From NCBI GenBank assembly GCA_937899245.1, contig CALDKB010000039.1, positions 1 through 52,442 on the forward strand: a stretch of 52,442 nucleotides of DNA, in the 5' to 3' direction. The number at the start of each line of letters is the position of its first letter. The first letter of the stretch is position 1. The notes under the pieces were generated by a model that had not been told where the DNA came from, did not search any database, and was given only the letters and a program-made list of their open reading frames with translations. This document shows, piece by piece, positions 35,183 to 44,172 of the stretch. The position numbers and the translations under genes are program-made. The stretch comes from an uncultured Bacteroidales bacterium. Lineage in GTDB: Bacteria; Bacteroidota; Bacteroidia; Bacteroidales; ML635J-15.

Positions 35183-36681
35183 TGCAATACCGTTTTAAAA
35201 AAAGTAGACTTTTTGCGTATTATCCTATTGTACGGCGCCAGCAAAGAATTTTTGAGTCGAAGTTGGGCCGTATAAAGATGGCTGTTTCTGATGATGAAAA
35301 GATTGCTTTTATTGCGGATGCTGTTGATTTCGCAGTGAAAAATGGTACGGGGTATTATTCGTCGCAGGTTATTGAAGATGCTTGTATTGAACTGGCTGAA
35401 ACAATACATTCCGATTGTGGCAATATAAAGTATGAGGCAGGTTCTGTTCTTCATGTAATGACAACTGCCTATAAGGTCGGAGGTCATTCTAGAGTCGTTG
35501 AGAGATGGATAAAAGCGGATGGTAAAACTCGTAATCATTCAATTGTTATCACAAATCAAAAAGATAATGATTGCCCGCAATGGCTTGAAGATATATGTAA
35601 TGAGAGCGGTGGACGTCTAATTAGTCTTTACGAAGATGATTTGTTGAAAAGAGCTAAGACATTAAGGTTATTAGCGATGCATTACGAATATGTAGTGTTG
35701 CATATTCATATGAACGACATCGTTCCTATTGTGGCATTTGGTGTTAAAGAATTTAAGCGACCTGTAATTTTGTTTAATCATGCTGATCACTTGTTTTGGG
35801 TGGGAATATCAATTGCAGATGTCGTAGCTGATTTTAGAGATTTGTGTAATTTTACAAAAGAGCGAAGGCGTGCGCAAAATATATTCTGTTTAGGTTTGCC
35901 GTTTGATTATAAAAATGAAGATATACCATTAGAGGAAAAGAAAAAAGCTCGTAAAGATTTAGGTATTCCTGAGACAAGTTTTGTTATATTGACAACAGGA
36001 GCCGCTTTTAAGTATGCACCTATAGGTAAACATGATTTTAGCAGGTTGATGCAAAAGGTTATCAATGCGAACCGAGATGTTGCCTGTTATGCTATAGGGC
36101 CTTCTGTAAAATGGACAAACTGGCGGGAAGCAAACGAAATTACACATAAGGTGTTCCCGGTTGGCATTGTTGCGGATAAGAATCTATACACCAAATATCT
36201 TAAGTCTGCAGATCTATATGTGGATTCGTATCCAATGTCTGGTGGTACATCAATCCGAGATGCGGTAATGAATGGATTGCCGGTATTGTCAATACAAATA
36301 AGTGCACAGGAGAATAATCATTTTTCCGAGAATCCTTTTTTTGTTGGTGCGGAATGTAATTGTAAAAATGAGTCAGAGTTTCTAAAAAAGTGTCTTAAGG
36401 CAACTGTGAATGAAGAATATAGGGATATGTTGAGAAAAGAAGCTTCTGTGAGGTTTGAGGATGGGCAGTGCGATCTTTGGAAAAAAAGATTAGAAGATTT
36501 GATGGCTTTATGTCCAGCGGCTCATTCTGTATATTCGTTTAGCAATGTTAAAGGAAGGGATGTGGTTATAGATGATAATTCAGTATTGCTGTATCATTTC
36601 TATAAAGAAGGATTAATGACAATCCCCGGAGAAATAAAAAAATACATTTTGAAATGTTTTGGGAAACGAAAAAGATATTAA
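35182..36681 (+). CDS. Probable GT-B fold glycosyltransferase
   Basis: 499 residues. A non-conserved N-terminal 90 residues is followed by VLHVMTTAYKVGGHSRVVERW, in which GGHSR resembles the N-terminal Gly-rich loop of GT4 enzymes, a VLHIHMNDIVPI strand, FNHADHLFWVG, VILTTGAAFKYAPIG (start of the donor domain) and VDSYPMSGGTSIRDAVMNG, which corresponds to the donor-phosphate-binding helix. The E-x7-E motif is not conserved. The overall pattern is like large GT-B proteins of capsule loci, but family and sugar are not certain. Overlaps: TAATG with the aminotransferase and 28 bp with the next gene. Confidence 0.75.
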   Translation: MQYRFKKSRLFAYYPIVRRQQRIFESKLGRIKMAVSDDEKIAFIADAVDFAVKNGTGYYSSQVIEDACIELAETIHSDCGNIKYEAGSVLHVMTTAYKVGGHSRVVERWIKADGKTRNHSIVITNQKDNDCPQWLEDICNESGGRLISLYEDDLLKRAKTLRLLAMHYEYVVLHIHMNDIVPIVAFGVKEFKRPVILFNHADHLFWVGISIADVVADFRDLCNFTKERRRAQNIFCLGLPFDYKNEDIPLEEKKKARKDLGIPETSFVILTTGAAFKYAPIGKHDFSRLMQKVINANRDVACYAIGPSVKWTNWREANEITHKVFPVGIVADKNLYTKYLKSADLYVDSYPMSGGTSIRDAVMNGLPVLSIQISAQENNHFSENPFFVGAECNCKNESEFLKKCLKATVNEEYRDMLRKEASVRFEDGQCDLWKKRLEDLMALCPAAHSVYSFSNVKGRDVVIDDNSVLLYHFYKEGLMTIPGEIKKYILKCFGKRKRY

Positions 36682-37610
36682 TATCACTTGTTAACTGGTG
36701 CAGATATGAAGATACAATACATTGTATAGAAGATCTACAATGTGTTGTTGGTGAAAATGTTGTAGTCTCTGTAGTTGATAATGCATCGCCTAATGAGTCT
36801 GCTTGCTTTATTAGTAAAAGATTCCCTAATGTTAGAATAGTAGCCGCAGAAACGAATTTAGGATATGCTGCAGGTCATTTGAAAAATGTTGAGTATGCTA
36901 TAGAGAATGGATTCTCTGCTGTTTGGATTTTAAACAGTGATATTTCTGTAAGGCAAAACAGTTTAAATGCGTTGGTATGTGCTTGGGAAAAGTATGGCGA
37001 TAATGTGTATGGTAGTGTGACTCTGTCCGGAGAAAATCCTGATATTGTAGATTATGGAGGAGGCGTGCTACCGCAAGAATCCCCAACCAAATTCGTTTAT
37101 AATAAATATAGGGGCGTCCTATATGAAAATATCCCACGAGATGATGTAAGATGTGTACAATCTGTAGAAGGTTCTTCTATGTTTATCCCAATTTCATTAA
37201 TAAAAAAATATGGTTTTATGAAGACTGATTTTTTTATGTACGCCGAAGAAATCGATTATTGCTATAGGTTGAGAAAATTTGGTATAAATAGTTATATCGT
37301 GCATGATTCAGTTATTAAACATTTTGGTGGCGCATCCTTTAAATTTAAAAAAGATATTAGCTGGATAATGTCGTACTATAGACGTCGAAATTATTTGAGG
37401 TTTATGTCTGAGCATTATGGTTTGACTAAAATAGAAATGTTGAAGAGCTCTGGTAATTTTATGTCTAGAGCGAAGTTCCTGCTAAAATTCCTTGTTTCTG
37501 GTTCGTTCAGACAAGCAAATGTTAATGATTTTTGGTTGCTGAAGGCAACTTATCATTCAATATTAGGAAGAAAAGGCAGGACAATTAATCCGAATGATTA
37601 TGTAAGTTAA
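36654..37610 (+). CDS. Glycosyltransferase family 2 (rhamnosyltransferase-like)
   Basis: 318 residues. ISLVNWCRYEDTIHCIEDL, VSVVDNASPNES, ETNLGYAAGHLKNVEYAIE, VWILNSDISVRQN, EGSSMFIPISLIKKYG and TDFFMYAEEIDYCYRLRKFG cover the whole GT2 core, with the AEEIDYCYR segment carrying the acidic base. This is the WbbL/RfbF-like subgroup, as is the gene at 28.5 kb. It overlaps the preceding gene by 28 bp. The composition is AT-rich up to the end, and the next gene switches to core-like codon use. Confidence 0.9.
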   Translation: MFWETKKILISLVNWCRYEDTIHCIEDLQCVVGENVVVSVVDNASPNESACFISKRFPNVRIVAAETNLGYAAGHLKNVEYAIENGFSAVWILNSDISVRQNSLNALVCAWEKYGDNVYGSVTLSGENPDIVDYGGGVLPQESPTKFVYNKYRGVLYENIPRDDVRCVQSVEGSSMFIPISLIKKYGFMKTDFFMYAEEIDYCYRLRKFGINSYIVHDSVIKHFGGASFKFKKDISWIMSYYRRRNYLRFMSEHYGLTKIEMLKSSGNFMSRAKFLLKFLVSGSFRQANVNDFWLLKATYHSILGRKGRTINPNDYVS

Positions 37611-37616
37611 GAGCCA

Positions 37617-38525
37617 ATGAAATTTTCGATAGTTATACCATCCTATAATCGAGCCGCATTCATTTCGCAGGCCATAGAGTCGGTGCTGGCTCAAACCTAT
37701 ACCGACTGGGAACTGTTGATAGTCGACGATGGCAGTACCGATAATACCAGCGAGGTGGTTGCTGCATACACGGACCAACGTATACGTTATATCTATCAGC
37801 AGAATGCAGAACGCAGTGCCGCACGTAATAATGGCGTCTGTCATGCTTCTGGCGAATATGTATGCTTTATGGATAGCGACAATGTGCTGAAGCCAAATCG
37901 GTTGCAGTCGTTGTCTGAGTTTATTGCTATGCAAGGGCAGGAAGCTTGTTATTATACAGATATCGAATATTATAAGCCACAGACAAAGATGACGTCTGTT
38001 AAGTGTGGTAAGACGTATGGCTTTCCTGTCGATGTAAATATTTTGATTCGAGATATTATAGCAACACCGCAAATTTGTTGTGCTACATCAATATTGAAAA
38101 AACATAAGTTTAACGTTAATTTGTCCATAGGCGAGGACTTGGAGCTTCTGTTCCGAATAACAGCAGAGTATCCGCTGGTTTATATACCCGGCCAATCTAC
38201 AGTGGTTGAGATTGAACACGATGGCCGTTCTGTGGCCTCAAGGTCTAGGGCAAGTGAAAGGCAGTTTACTGCCATGAGGGTTATGTTTTCTGATGGACAT
38301 CCAGCCTCTAGGGTTTCTGGTGCAAATAAGCGGTGGCTCAGATCTGCTGTCCTCTATAATGCATCGGTCGACTATTTGTGCTGTGGCGACTGTAAAGGAG
38401 TAAAGTATCTTGTAAAATCCATTTTGGCTAAGCCGTTCCAGAAGGTTACTGTATATAGGTTGAATTTGTTGTTCTCCTATTTTTTTAGGAGGGATAAAAT
38501 GAAAATGATGTTAGGTTATGAATAG
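37617..38525 (+). CDS. Glycosyltransferase family 2
   Basis: 302 residues. FSIVIPSYNRAAFISQAIES, VLAQTYTDWELLIVDDGSTD, GVCHASGEYVCFMDSDNVLK (metal-binding MDSDN) and LSIGEDLELLFRIT, with the ED catalytic-base segment, define GT2. The C-terminal 60 residues (RSAVLYNASVDYLCCGDC and a basic tail) are less conserved. Codon use is richer in TCG, GTC and GGC than in the genes to the left, so this gene and the next probably have a different recent history from the AT-rich block. It overlaps the acetyltransferase gene by 8 bp. Confidence 0.9.
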   Translation: MKFSIVIPSYNRAAFISQAIESVLAQTYTDWELLIVDDGSTDNTSEVVAAYTDQRIRYIYQQNAERSAARNNGVCHASGEYVCFMDSDNVLKPNRLQSLSEFIAMQGQEACYYTDIEYYKPQTKMTSVKCGKTYGFPVDVNILIRDIIATPQICCATSILKKHKFNVNLSIGEDLELLFRITAEYPLVYIPGQSTVVEIEHDGRSVASRSRASERQFTAMRVMFSDGHPASRVSGANKRWLRSAVLYNASVDYLCCGDCKGVKYLVKSILAKPFQKVTVYRLNLLFSYFFRRDKMKMMLGYE

Positions 38526-39075
38526 GTTTAGGTTGTTACTGTCTAAAATTTACAGGTTCTTTTTCCCTATCGATGAAGTGACAAAATATCGAAGGATGGG
38601 AGTGAAGATTGGCGAGGGGTGCAAGATTCAGCACGAAGTGATAATCGACTATTCGCATTTTTGGCTGATATCTATAGGCGATAATGTTACATTGGCTCCG
38701 CGAGTTCATCTGCTAGCCCATGATGCGAGCACAAAGCGTGAACTCGGCTATGCCAAATTGGGCTTGACTAGAATCGAGGACGGAGTTTTCCTTGGCGCTG
38801 CTGCTATTGTGCTCCCTGGTGTTACTGTCGGCATGAATTCTATTGTCGGTGCAGGCAGTGTCGTGACAAAGGACATACCTGCCAATGTTGTCGCTGTAGG
38901 AAATCCAGCTAGGGTAATATGTTCTGTATTCGATTATTATGCAAAAGTTAAGTCAAGAATGCAATCTGAAAATTGTTTCGACGAGTCATATACTACACGC
39001 AGGAATGTTCCAGAGTCGAAACGTAAGGAAATGATAGAAATAATTGAGAAATATGGATGCGGTTTTGTCGAATAA
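38518..39075 (+). CDS. Hexapeptide-repeat (left-handed beta-helix) O-acetyltransferase
   Basis: 185 residues. An N-terminal helix of about 25 residues is followed by hexad repeats IGEGCKIQHEVIIDY and ISIGDNVTLAPRVHLLAHDA (catalytic-type His), then IEDGVFLGAAAIVLPGVTVG and GAGSVVTKDIPANVVAVGNP, the standard end of a WcaF/LacA-type left-handed beta-helix. Family knowledge: these trimeric enzymes use acetyl-CoA to acetylate sugar hydroxyls (or amino groups) in surface polysaccharides. The specificity is unknown. A basic/acidic C-terminal tail of about 45 residues follows. It overlaps the preceding GT2 gene and, in another frame, a small ORF. Confidence 0.9.
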   Translation: MNRFRLLLSKIYRFFFPIDEVTKYRRMGVKIGEGCKIQHEVIIDYSHFWLISIGDNVTLAPRVHLLAHDASTKRELGYAKLGLTRIEDGVFLGAAAIVLPGVTVGMNSIVGAGSVVTKDIPANVVAVGNPARVICSVFDYYAKVKSRMQSENCFDESYTTRRNVPESKRKEMIEIIEKYGCGFVE

Positions 39076-39205
39076 TGTGCAGGATGAACTTTTTGTAGTA
39101 TTACGATTGAGCAATTTCGGTGCAGGGCGGTTGTGGTTTGATGTCCGCAATAAACTGGAAGTTTACAGCTACTATTGCAATATACAAAAAAAGGTTGTGT
39201 TTTAA
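39053..39205 (+). CDS. Small ORF of 50 codons, uncertain
   Basis: An ATG-started frame overlaps the end of the acetyltransferase gene by 23 bp and stops 12 bp before the next gene. It reads MDAVLSNNVQDELFVVLRLS then NFGAGRLWFDVRNKLEV and a short tail. I recognise no family. It could be a small protein or a remnant of a gene lost in recombination at this composition border. There is no clear ribosome site. Confidence 0.25.
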   Translation: MDAVLSNNVQDELFVVLRLSNFGAGRLWFDVRNKLEVYSYYCNIQKKVVF

Positions 39206-39217
39206 TTTGTCAATATA

Positions 39218-40141
39218 ATGAATGAGCCATTTTTTGAAATAAAAAAAATAACAGAAAAAGATATAAAAGAGATTCTTGAATTTTATAATTTAGAACGAGG
39301 AAAGTCTTTCTCGTACAAATATTTTATGCAAAAATATTCTACTGATTGGGTTCAGAAAGATTTGCTTGGTTATGTCTGTTATATTGATAATAAAATAATC
39401 GGTTTTAGAGGAACAACATTGTATAAATTTGGGAAATACACTTTTGCACAATGTGGAGATGCAGTAATGGCAAAAGACTATCGTGGGAAAGGTTATTTTT
39501 CTATGTTAGTGTCTGAATTGCAAAAAGAAGCTTGTAATCGAAGCATTGATGGAATATTTGTAACTCCGAATAAGCAGGCTAGACGTGTCTATGAGCACAA
39601 GTTGGGGTGGCAACATATAGGAGATTTTTATGGGTTCGATTTTGAAGTTAAAACATATCCATTATTAAAAACATTTAATTATTTCAAATGTCCTTGGGGA
39701 TATTTTGCTATTTTTAAGACGAGAATTAAAGAAAAGATGTTTCCTTTTTTTGCTAATCCCGATGTGAAGGCAGGAAAAGTTTGTGTAAGTATAGACGAAG
39801 CATATTTACGATATAAGACATATGGACATTATTCTTGTCTATTATATGATGGTAAAGTGCTATTGTGGTCTTTGTCCGATGGAATGGTGATTTTATATTC
39901 TGAAGTGCAAACGATGAATGACCTTCAACATGAAATAACTTTTTTATACAAGTATTGTAAAAGACGTGGTATTCACAAGTTTACATATTCGTGTTATTCA
40001 AATTCAGTGCTATTCGATTTGTTAAGCTCAAAATATGAATGTGAAAAAGGGAATCCTGTATATTATTATCCGATTAATCCAGAGATAGAAATTTCTGAAT
40101 TACAATTTCATGGAATAGATAAAAATGCTTTTGATGTATGA
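39218..40141 (+). CDS. GNAT-family N-acetyltransferase, large form
   Basis: 307 residues. The first half (about 1-150) has the GNAT core: ITEKDIKEILEFYN, GYVCYIDNKIIGFRGTTL, AVMAKDYRGKGYFSMLVSEL (the Arg/Gly-x-Gly acetyl-CoA loop, about 88-97) and VTPNKQARRVYEHKLGWQHI. The second half (about 155-307) is unassigned but looks alpha/beta and may be a second, degenerate GNAT fold. The substrate is unknown; the context suggests a sugar amino group. Its stop overlaps the next GT4 start as ATGAGA. The base composition is AT-rich. Confidence 0.8.
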   Translation: MNEPFFEIKKITEKDIKEILEFYNLERGKSFSYKYFMQKYSTDWVQKDLLGYVCYIDNKIIGFRGTTLYKFGKYTFAQCGDAVMAKDYRGKGYFSMLVSELQKEACNRSIDGIFVTPNKQARRVYEHKLGWQHIGDFYGFDFEVKTYPLLKTFNYFKCPWGYFAIFKTRIKEKMFPFFANPDVKAGKVCVSIDEAYLRYKTYGHYSCLLYDGKVLLWSLSDGMVILYSEVQTMNDLQHEITFLYKYCKRRGIHKFTYSCYSNSVLFDLLSSKYECEKGNPVYYYPINPEIEISELQFHGIDKNAFDV

Positions 40142-41268
40142 GAATCTTACATGTTGTACAAAGTTTAGGCAAGGGTGGCGCTGAACGTCTGGTCTTAGAA
40201 ATCTCACAAGCGCTAAAAAAAAATCATCCTGAGATTGAGAACAAGATAATTTCCTTGTCGTCGAAAAACGAATATCTTGAACTCAGTCGGGGACTGGATA
40301 TTATATATTGTGGCTCGTATGTTCATTTGTCATTGATGCATCGTTCTGATGTAGATATAAGTGAGTATGAGAAAATTGTTGACCAATATAAACCGGACGT
40401 TATTCATTCGCACACATATACCGCCGAGTTGGTAAGTCGTGAACATATACGTGATGGTATTGTATATGTCACGCATTGCCATAATAATATGATGGAGTTC
40501 GCTCGTTTTAAAATGTCTTGTTTATATCGGAAAGTAGATTTTACAAGGTATTTTGAAAAGATACGTATGGAGCGAAAATATAAGTGTTGTGGGAATAAAT
40601 TTATTGCTATTTCTGAGGATACGTTAAATTATTACAAGCGAAATTTGAGGAAAGTATTAGCGAACAATGTTGTTCTCATACCTAATGCAATAGACTATGA
40701 AAAGTTTCATGGCTCAGCGCAAATAGACAAAAAAAATGAATGCTTAAATCTTGTTATGGTGGGGCACATGTCAGATAATAAAAATCAGATATTTTTGTTA
40801 GACGTGCTGAGGTGTGTAAAAAAAAGATATAAAAATGTGAAACTGACATTGGTTGGCGATTGGCGAAATAATGGAGATAAAATTTGCAAAAAGGCTAAGA
40901 ATCTGGGCTTGTCTGACGATATAGAAATGCCAGGATTGGTTGAAGATGTTCAAAATATTTATTTAAAGAATCACATATATGTGCATTCTGCTTTGTCGGA
41001 AGCATTAGGTTTAACCTTGATAGAAGCCATGGCGGCAGGTCTTCCTGTTGTGACACTTGATGGCAAGGGTAACAGGGACTTAATTGAACAAGGGAAAAAT
41101 GGATATATGGTTTATGAGCAAGATCCAGAAGTTTTTGCGGACAAGATTCTTATGTTGTGGAACGACAGGTCAAAGTATGTGGAGATGTCGCGGTATGCAC
41201 AGGAGTATGCTTCAAAATTTGACATTAATGTCTATGTCGATAAACTTTTAAATTTGTATAATGAATAA
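40138..41268 (+). CDS. Glycosyltransferase family 4
   Basis: 376 residues. ILHVVQSLGKGGAERLVLEI (Gly-rich loop of the acceptor domain), DVIHSHTYTAELV, VLIPNAIDYEKFH, LNLVMVGHMSDNKNQIFLLD, LTLVGDW, IEMPGLVEDVQNIYLKNHIY and SEALGLTLIEAMAAGLPVV, with the E-x7-E motif of retaining GT-B enzymes. Family knowledge: a cytoplasmic, inner-membrane-facing retaining transferase using a nucleotide sugar. The sugar is not decidable. It overlaps both flanking genes (4 bp and 8 bp). Confidence 0.93.
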   Translation: MRILHVVQSLGKGGAERLVLEISQALKKNHPEIENKIISLSSKNEYLELSRGLDIIYCGSYVHLSLMHRSDVDISEYEKIVDQYKPDVIHSHTYTAELVSREHIRDGIVYVTHCHNNMMEFARFKMSCLYRKVDFTRYFEKIRMERKYKCCGNKFIAISEDTLNYYKRNLRKVLANNVVLIPNAIDYEKFHGSAQIDKKNECLNLVMVGHMSDNKNQIFLLDVLRCVKKRYKNVKLTLVGDWRNNGDKICKKAKNLGLSDDIEMPGLVEDVQNIYLKNHIYVHSALSEALGLTLIEAMAAGLPVVTLDGKGNRDLIEQGKNGYMVYEQDPEVFADKILMLWNDRSKYVEMSRYAQEYASKFDINVYVDKLLNLYNE

Positions 41269-42502
41269 AACTTTAATTTTTTTAGGCGATAATTATCCAA
41301 TTTCGGCAGGCGAATTCTTTGTCGATGATGAGATGAAGGTGATTGCGCCATATTTTGAGAAGATAATTGTGCTAACGGCGGCAAAGGACGATGGTAGGCG
41401 TTTGAATCGTTATGTCCCCGAAAATATGGAGGTAATCCCGTTTTCGCGAGTGGATTTGGAGTCTGCGAAATGGAAGTCAATATGGCGATTGTTTACACCT
41501 ATGGTATTAGGTGAATTGCTGTTCGCATTAAAGAAATTGCCTGCAAAGTTTTGGCTGAAGGCGTTTAAGATATTGTATGTTGAGATTCATCGGGCATCAA
41601 ACCTCAGGTCGCTTATGCAGGCAAAACTGAATGAAAAGCATCTGGATATTCATGACTGTGTTTTCTATTCCTATTGGCTCGACTACAAGGCCTTGTCATT
41701 GGCTATGCTAAGAAAGAATACTCAGTCGGCAGTCTGCGTGGCTCGTGCTCACAGATGGGACGTGTTTGCAGAAGAAAATAAGACTCCATATCTGCCATTC
41801 AGAAAGTTTATTATCTCGAATTTGTCTAAGACTATTTCTATATCGGAGGCAGGAAAGGCTGCATTCAATTCATATTTGTCATGCGATATGGGCGATAAGG
41901 TTGTTGTCTCTCGTTTGGGCAAATTTAACCATAGGACTCCATTGTTGCAAAAGCAAAATGATGAGTTTGTGGTATGTAGCTGCAGTAATATGATATCGGT
42001 TAAGCGTATTGACAAGATCATAGATGTGTTGTCTTGTTTGCGTGGCTATAAGATGTGTTGGGTACATTTTGGCGACGGTCCGTTGCGTGATGAATTGCAA
42101 CGGATGGCAAATGACAAGTTGCGGCATATAAATTTTGAATTCATGGGCGTGGTGCCTAATGCCAAGATACTCGACTACTATGCCGAAAACTATGTGGATT
42201 TATTCGTCAATCTAAGCGATTCGGAAGGCATACCGGTAAGCATAATGGAGGCTCTGTCGGCTGGCATTCCTGTATTAGCAACAAATGTAGGTGGAACAGG
42301 AGAAGCTGTAAATGAGAATAATGGTTTTCTTGTTGAAAAAGAAACACCGGTTACAGACATTGTTGCTATTGTCGATTCATATTTTAAGTGTAGTGCAGTT
42401 GATGTTGTGGCAAAGCATCGTAACGCCTACAAATTCTGGGATGAGAATTATGATGCAGGGAAAAATTATGAAGTCTTTTGCAGAATTATTATTGATAGCT
42501 AA
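41261..42502 (+). CDS. Glycosyltransferase family 4
   Basis: 413 residues. Family signature strands: FVVCSCSNMISVKRIDKIID (start of the nucleotide-binding domain), WVHFGDGPLRDELQRMAND, INFEFMGVVPNAKILDYYAE and SEGIPVSIMEALSAGIPVLA (E-x7-E), then TNVGGTGEAVNENNGFL. The N-terminal half is long, as in WcaL/colanic acid-type GT4 proteins, and includes VARAHRWDVFAEENK, in which the AHRWD box is a recurrent feature of that subgroup. Composition is again core-like. A promoter follows near its stop. Confidence 0.92.
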   Translation: MNKTLIFLGDNYPISAGEFFVDDEMKVIAPYFEKIIVLTAAKDDGRRLNRYVPENMEVIPFSRVDLESAKWKSIWRLFTPMVLGELLFALKKLPAKFWLKAFKILYVEIHRASNLRSLMQAKLNEKHLDIHDCVFYSYWLDYKALSLAMLRKNTQSAVCVARAHRWDVFAEENKTPYLPFRKFIISNLSKTISISEAGKAAFNSYLSCDMGDKVVVSRLGKFNHRTPLLQKQNDEFVVCSCSNMISVKRIDKIIDVLSCLRGYKMCWVHFGDGPLRDELQRMANDKLRHINFEFMGVVPNAKILDYYAENYVDLFVNLSDSEGIPVSIMEALSAGIPVLATNVGGTGEAVNENNGFLVEKETPVTDIVAIVDSYFKCSAVDVVAKHRNAYKFWDENYDAGKNYEVFCRIIIDS

Positions 42503-42522
42503 CATAAAAAGTCATATTTTTG
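42492..42522 (+). promoter_or_regulatory. Internal promoter in front of the Und-P-sugar module
   Basis: TTG (42492-42494), a 20-nt spacer and TATTTTTG (42515-42522) fit the Bacteroidota -33/-7 pattern. The predicted start is about 15 nt before the ATG of the GtrB-like gene. The -33 box overlaps the end of the preceding GT4 gene. Confidence 0.7.
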
Positions 42523-42543
42523 CACTAAATATTGTAATAGACA

Positions 42544-43482
42544 ATGAATAATAATGAAATATTATTATCAATAGTTTCGCCAGTATATCGTGGAGAAAAG
42601 ATGACGGAAGAGTTGGTGCGCAGAATATCGAAAAGTGTTAGCCCGATTACTGAACATTATGAGATAATTCTTGTGAATGATGCGTCTCCCGATGATTCGT
42701 GGAATGTTATAAGGGCGGAATGTGAAAAGGATTCGCGCGTAAAGGGTATAAATCTTTCTCGCAACTTTGGTCAACATTATGCAATTTCTGCTGGATTGAA
42801 ATATTCTGTAGGAGATTGGGTCGTCGTAATGGATTGCGATTTGCAGGATAGACCAGAGGAAATACCTAACTTGTACAACAAGGCATTGGAGGGATATGAT
42901 TCTGTGTTTGCCCAGAGGGCTAACCGTTCTGATTCGTGGTTGAAAAGAATGTCGTCGAAATGTTTCTATGGACTGTTCTCATATTTAATGGGAACAAAGC
43001 AAGACGCAAGTGTGGCGAACTTTGGTATCTACAATAGGAAGGTTGTGGATGCAATTCTTGCAATGGGCGATAAGGTTAGATATTTTCCTACGCAGGTGCA
43101 GTGGGTCGGCTTCAGGAAATTTTATTTGCCAGTAGAACACGATCCGCGCCTTGAAGGCAAGTCGAGCTACAGCCTGAGGAAACTTTTCCGTCTGGCCTTC
43201 GACACGATAATATCATTTTCGGACAAGCCTTTGAGAATTATGGTTAATGTCGGTGGTATAATAACCTTGATGGCAATGGTAATAGGCATAGTCTACCTTG
43301 TTCAATATTTGCGAGGTGCTATAGCTGTAATGGGATATGCCAGTCTTATCATATCGTTGTGGTTTATTGGCGGCGTGTTGATTTTCTTGATTGGAGTTGT
43401 TGGCATATACCTCGGCAAGACGTTCGAGCAGGCGAAGAATCGTCAGATATTCATAGTTGACAAAACAATAAATGTGGGATGA
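42544..43482 (+). CDS. Und-P-sugar synthase, GtrB/ArnC-like GT2 with two C-terminal membrane helices
   Basis: 312 residues. The GT2/DPM1-type core has LSIVSPVYRGEKMTEELVRR, IILVNDASPDDSW, NLSRNFGQHYAISAGL, VVMDCDLQDRPEEIPNL (DxD) and EHDPRLEGKSSYSLRKLFRL (the R..GxSxY box), followed by two membrane helices at about 232-253 and 265-290. Family knowledge: GtrB and ArnC attach a sugar to undecaprenyl phosphate on the cytoplasmic face so that it can be flipped and used outside. The downstream WecD and WecE homologues suggest that the sugar is an Fuc4NAc-like aminosugar. It overlaps the WecD-like gene as ATGA. Confidence 0.92.
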   Translation: MNNNEILLSIVSPVYRGEKMTEELVRRISKSVSPITEHYEIILVNDASPDDSWNVIRAECEKDSRVKGINLSRNFGQHYAISAGLKYSVGDWVVVMDCDLQDRPEEIPNLYNKALEGYDSVFAQRANRSDSWLKRMSSKCFYGLFSYLMGTKQDASVANFGIYNRKVVDAILAMGDKVRYFPTQVQWVGFRKFYLPVEHDPRLEGKSSYSLRKLFRLAFDTIISFSDKPLRIMVNVGGIITLMAMVIGIVYLVQYLRGAIAVMGYASLIISLWFIGGVLIFLIGVVGIYLGKTFEQAKNRQIFIVDKTINVG

Positions 43483-44165
43483 AACTGACAGAATTGCAAT
43501 GGGACAGTGCCTTCTTTGGTATGAAAATATCGCGGATTGATGTTTGTGAAAGTAAAGATGTAAATGTTATCTCCCGAGATGTGTTATGCAAGAATGATTT
43601 GGTTTATATTTTTGCAAAACCAGGAATAGGTGTTAATGTTGATGGTAGCAAGCTTGTCGACAGAAAACTTATTTATTGGAAGAATATTGCGGAAGTTACA
43701 GCTTGCCGAAATGTAAAGCCTTTTGAGGGTTCGGTACCTAGCGATGATTTATACAGCCTTTCGTTGCAAAGTGGTATATATTCCCGTTTCAAGTTGGATA
43801 CTAATTTTCCCGAAGGAAGCTACGAACGTTTATATTGCAGATGGATAGAGCAGAGTGTAAACGGTGCGTTTGCCGATGTCGTCCTATGCTACTATGCTGA
43901 AGAAAAAATAGCGGGAATGGTAACTGTTTCGGTGAAGGATGGAATTGGAGTGATTGGTCTTGTCGCAGTTGATTCGTCCTATAGAAAAGCAGGTGTTGGT
44001 TCGGAACTTTTGCGTGCTGTTGATACGTATCTTTATGAACGTAAGATATATCGTGTTGAAGTTGCTACTCAATACGACAACAAGAATGCCTGTGCATGGT
44101 ACGAGAAGAACGGGTATGCCGTAAAGGAGCAGACTGATATTTATCATTGGTGGAAAAAGAACTAA
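43479..44165 (+). CDS. wecD: WecD/RffC-like dTDP-4-amino-4,6-dideoxygalactose N-acetyltransferase
   Basis: 228 residues. LQWDSAFFGMKISRID at the N-terminus is the WecD hallmark; the GNAT core lies in the C-terminal half, with IAGMVTVSVKDGIGVIGLVA and DSSYRKAGVGSELLRAVDTY (acetyl-CoA loop), then ATQYDNKNACAWYEKNGY, in which Asn and Tyr are typical GNAT positions. Family knowledge: WecD acetylates the amino group made by WecE to give dTDP-Fuc4NAc. WecE is encoded three genes downstream. The gene overlaps the Und-P transferase and is eight bases from the first half-flippase. Confidence 0.86.
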   Translation: MKLTELQWDSAFFGMKISRIDVCESKDVNVISRDVLCKNDLVYIFAKPGIGVNVDGSKLVDRKLIYWKNIAEVTACRNVKPFEGSVPSDDLYSLSLQSGIYSRFKLDTNFPEGSYERLYCRWIEQSVNGAFADVVLCYYAEEKIAGMVTVSVKDGIGVIGLVAVDSSYRKAGVGSELLRAVDTYLYERKIYRVEVATQYDNKNACAWYEKNGYAVKEQTDIYHWWKKN

Positions 44166-44172
44166 TCTCGGA

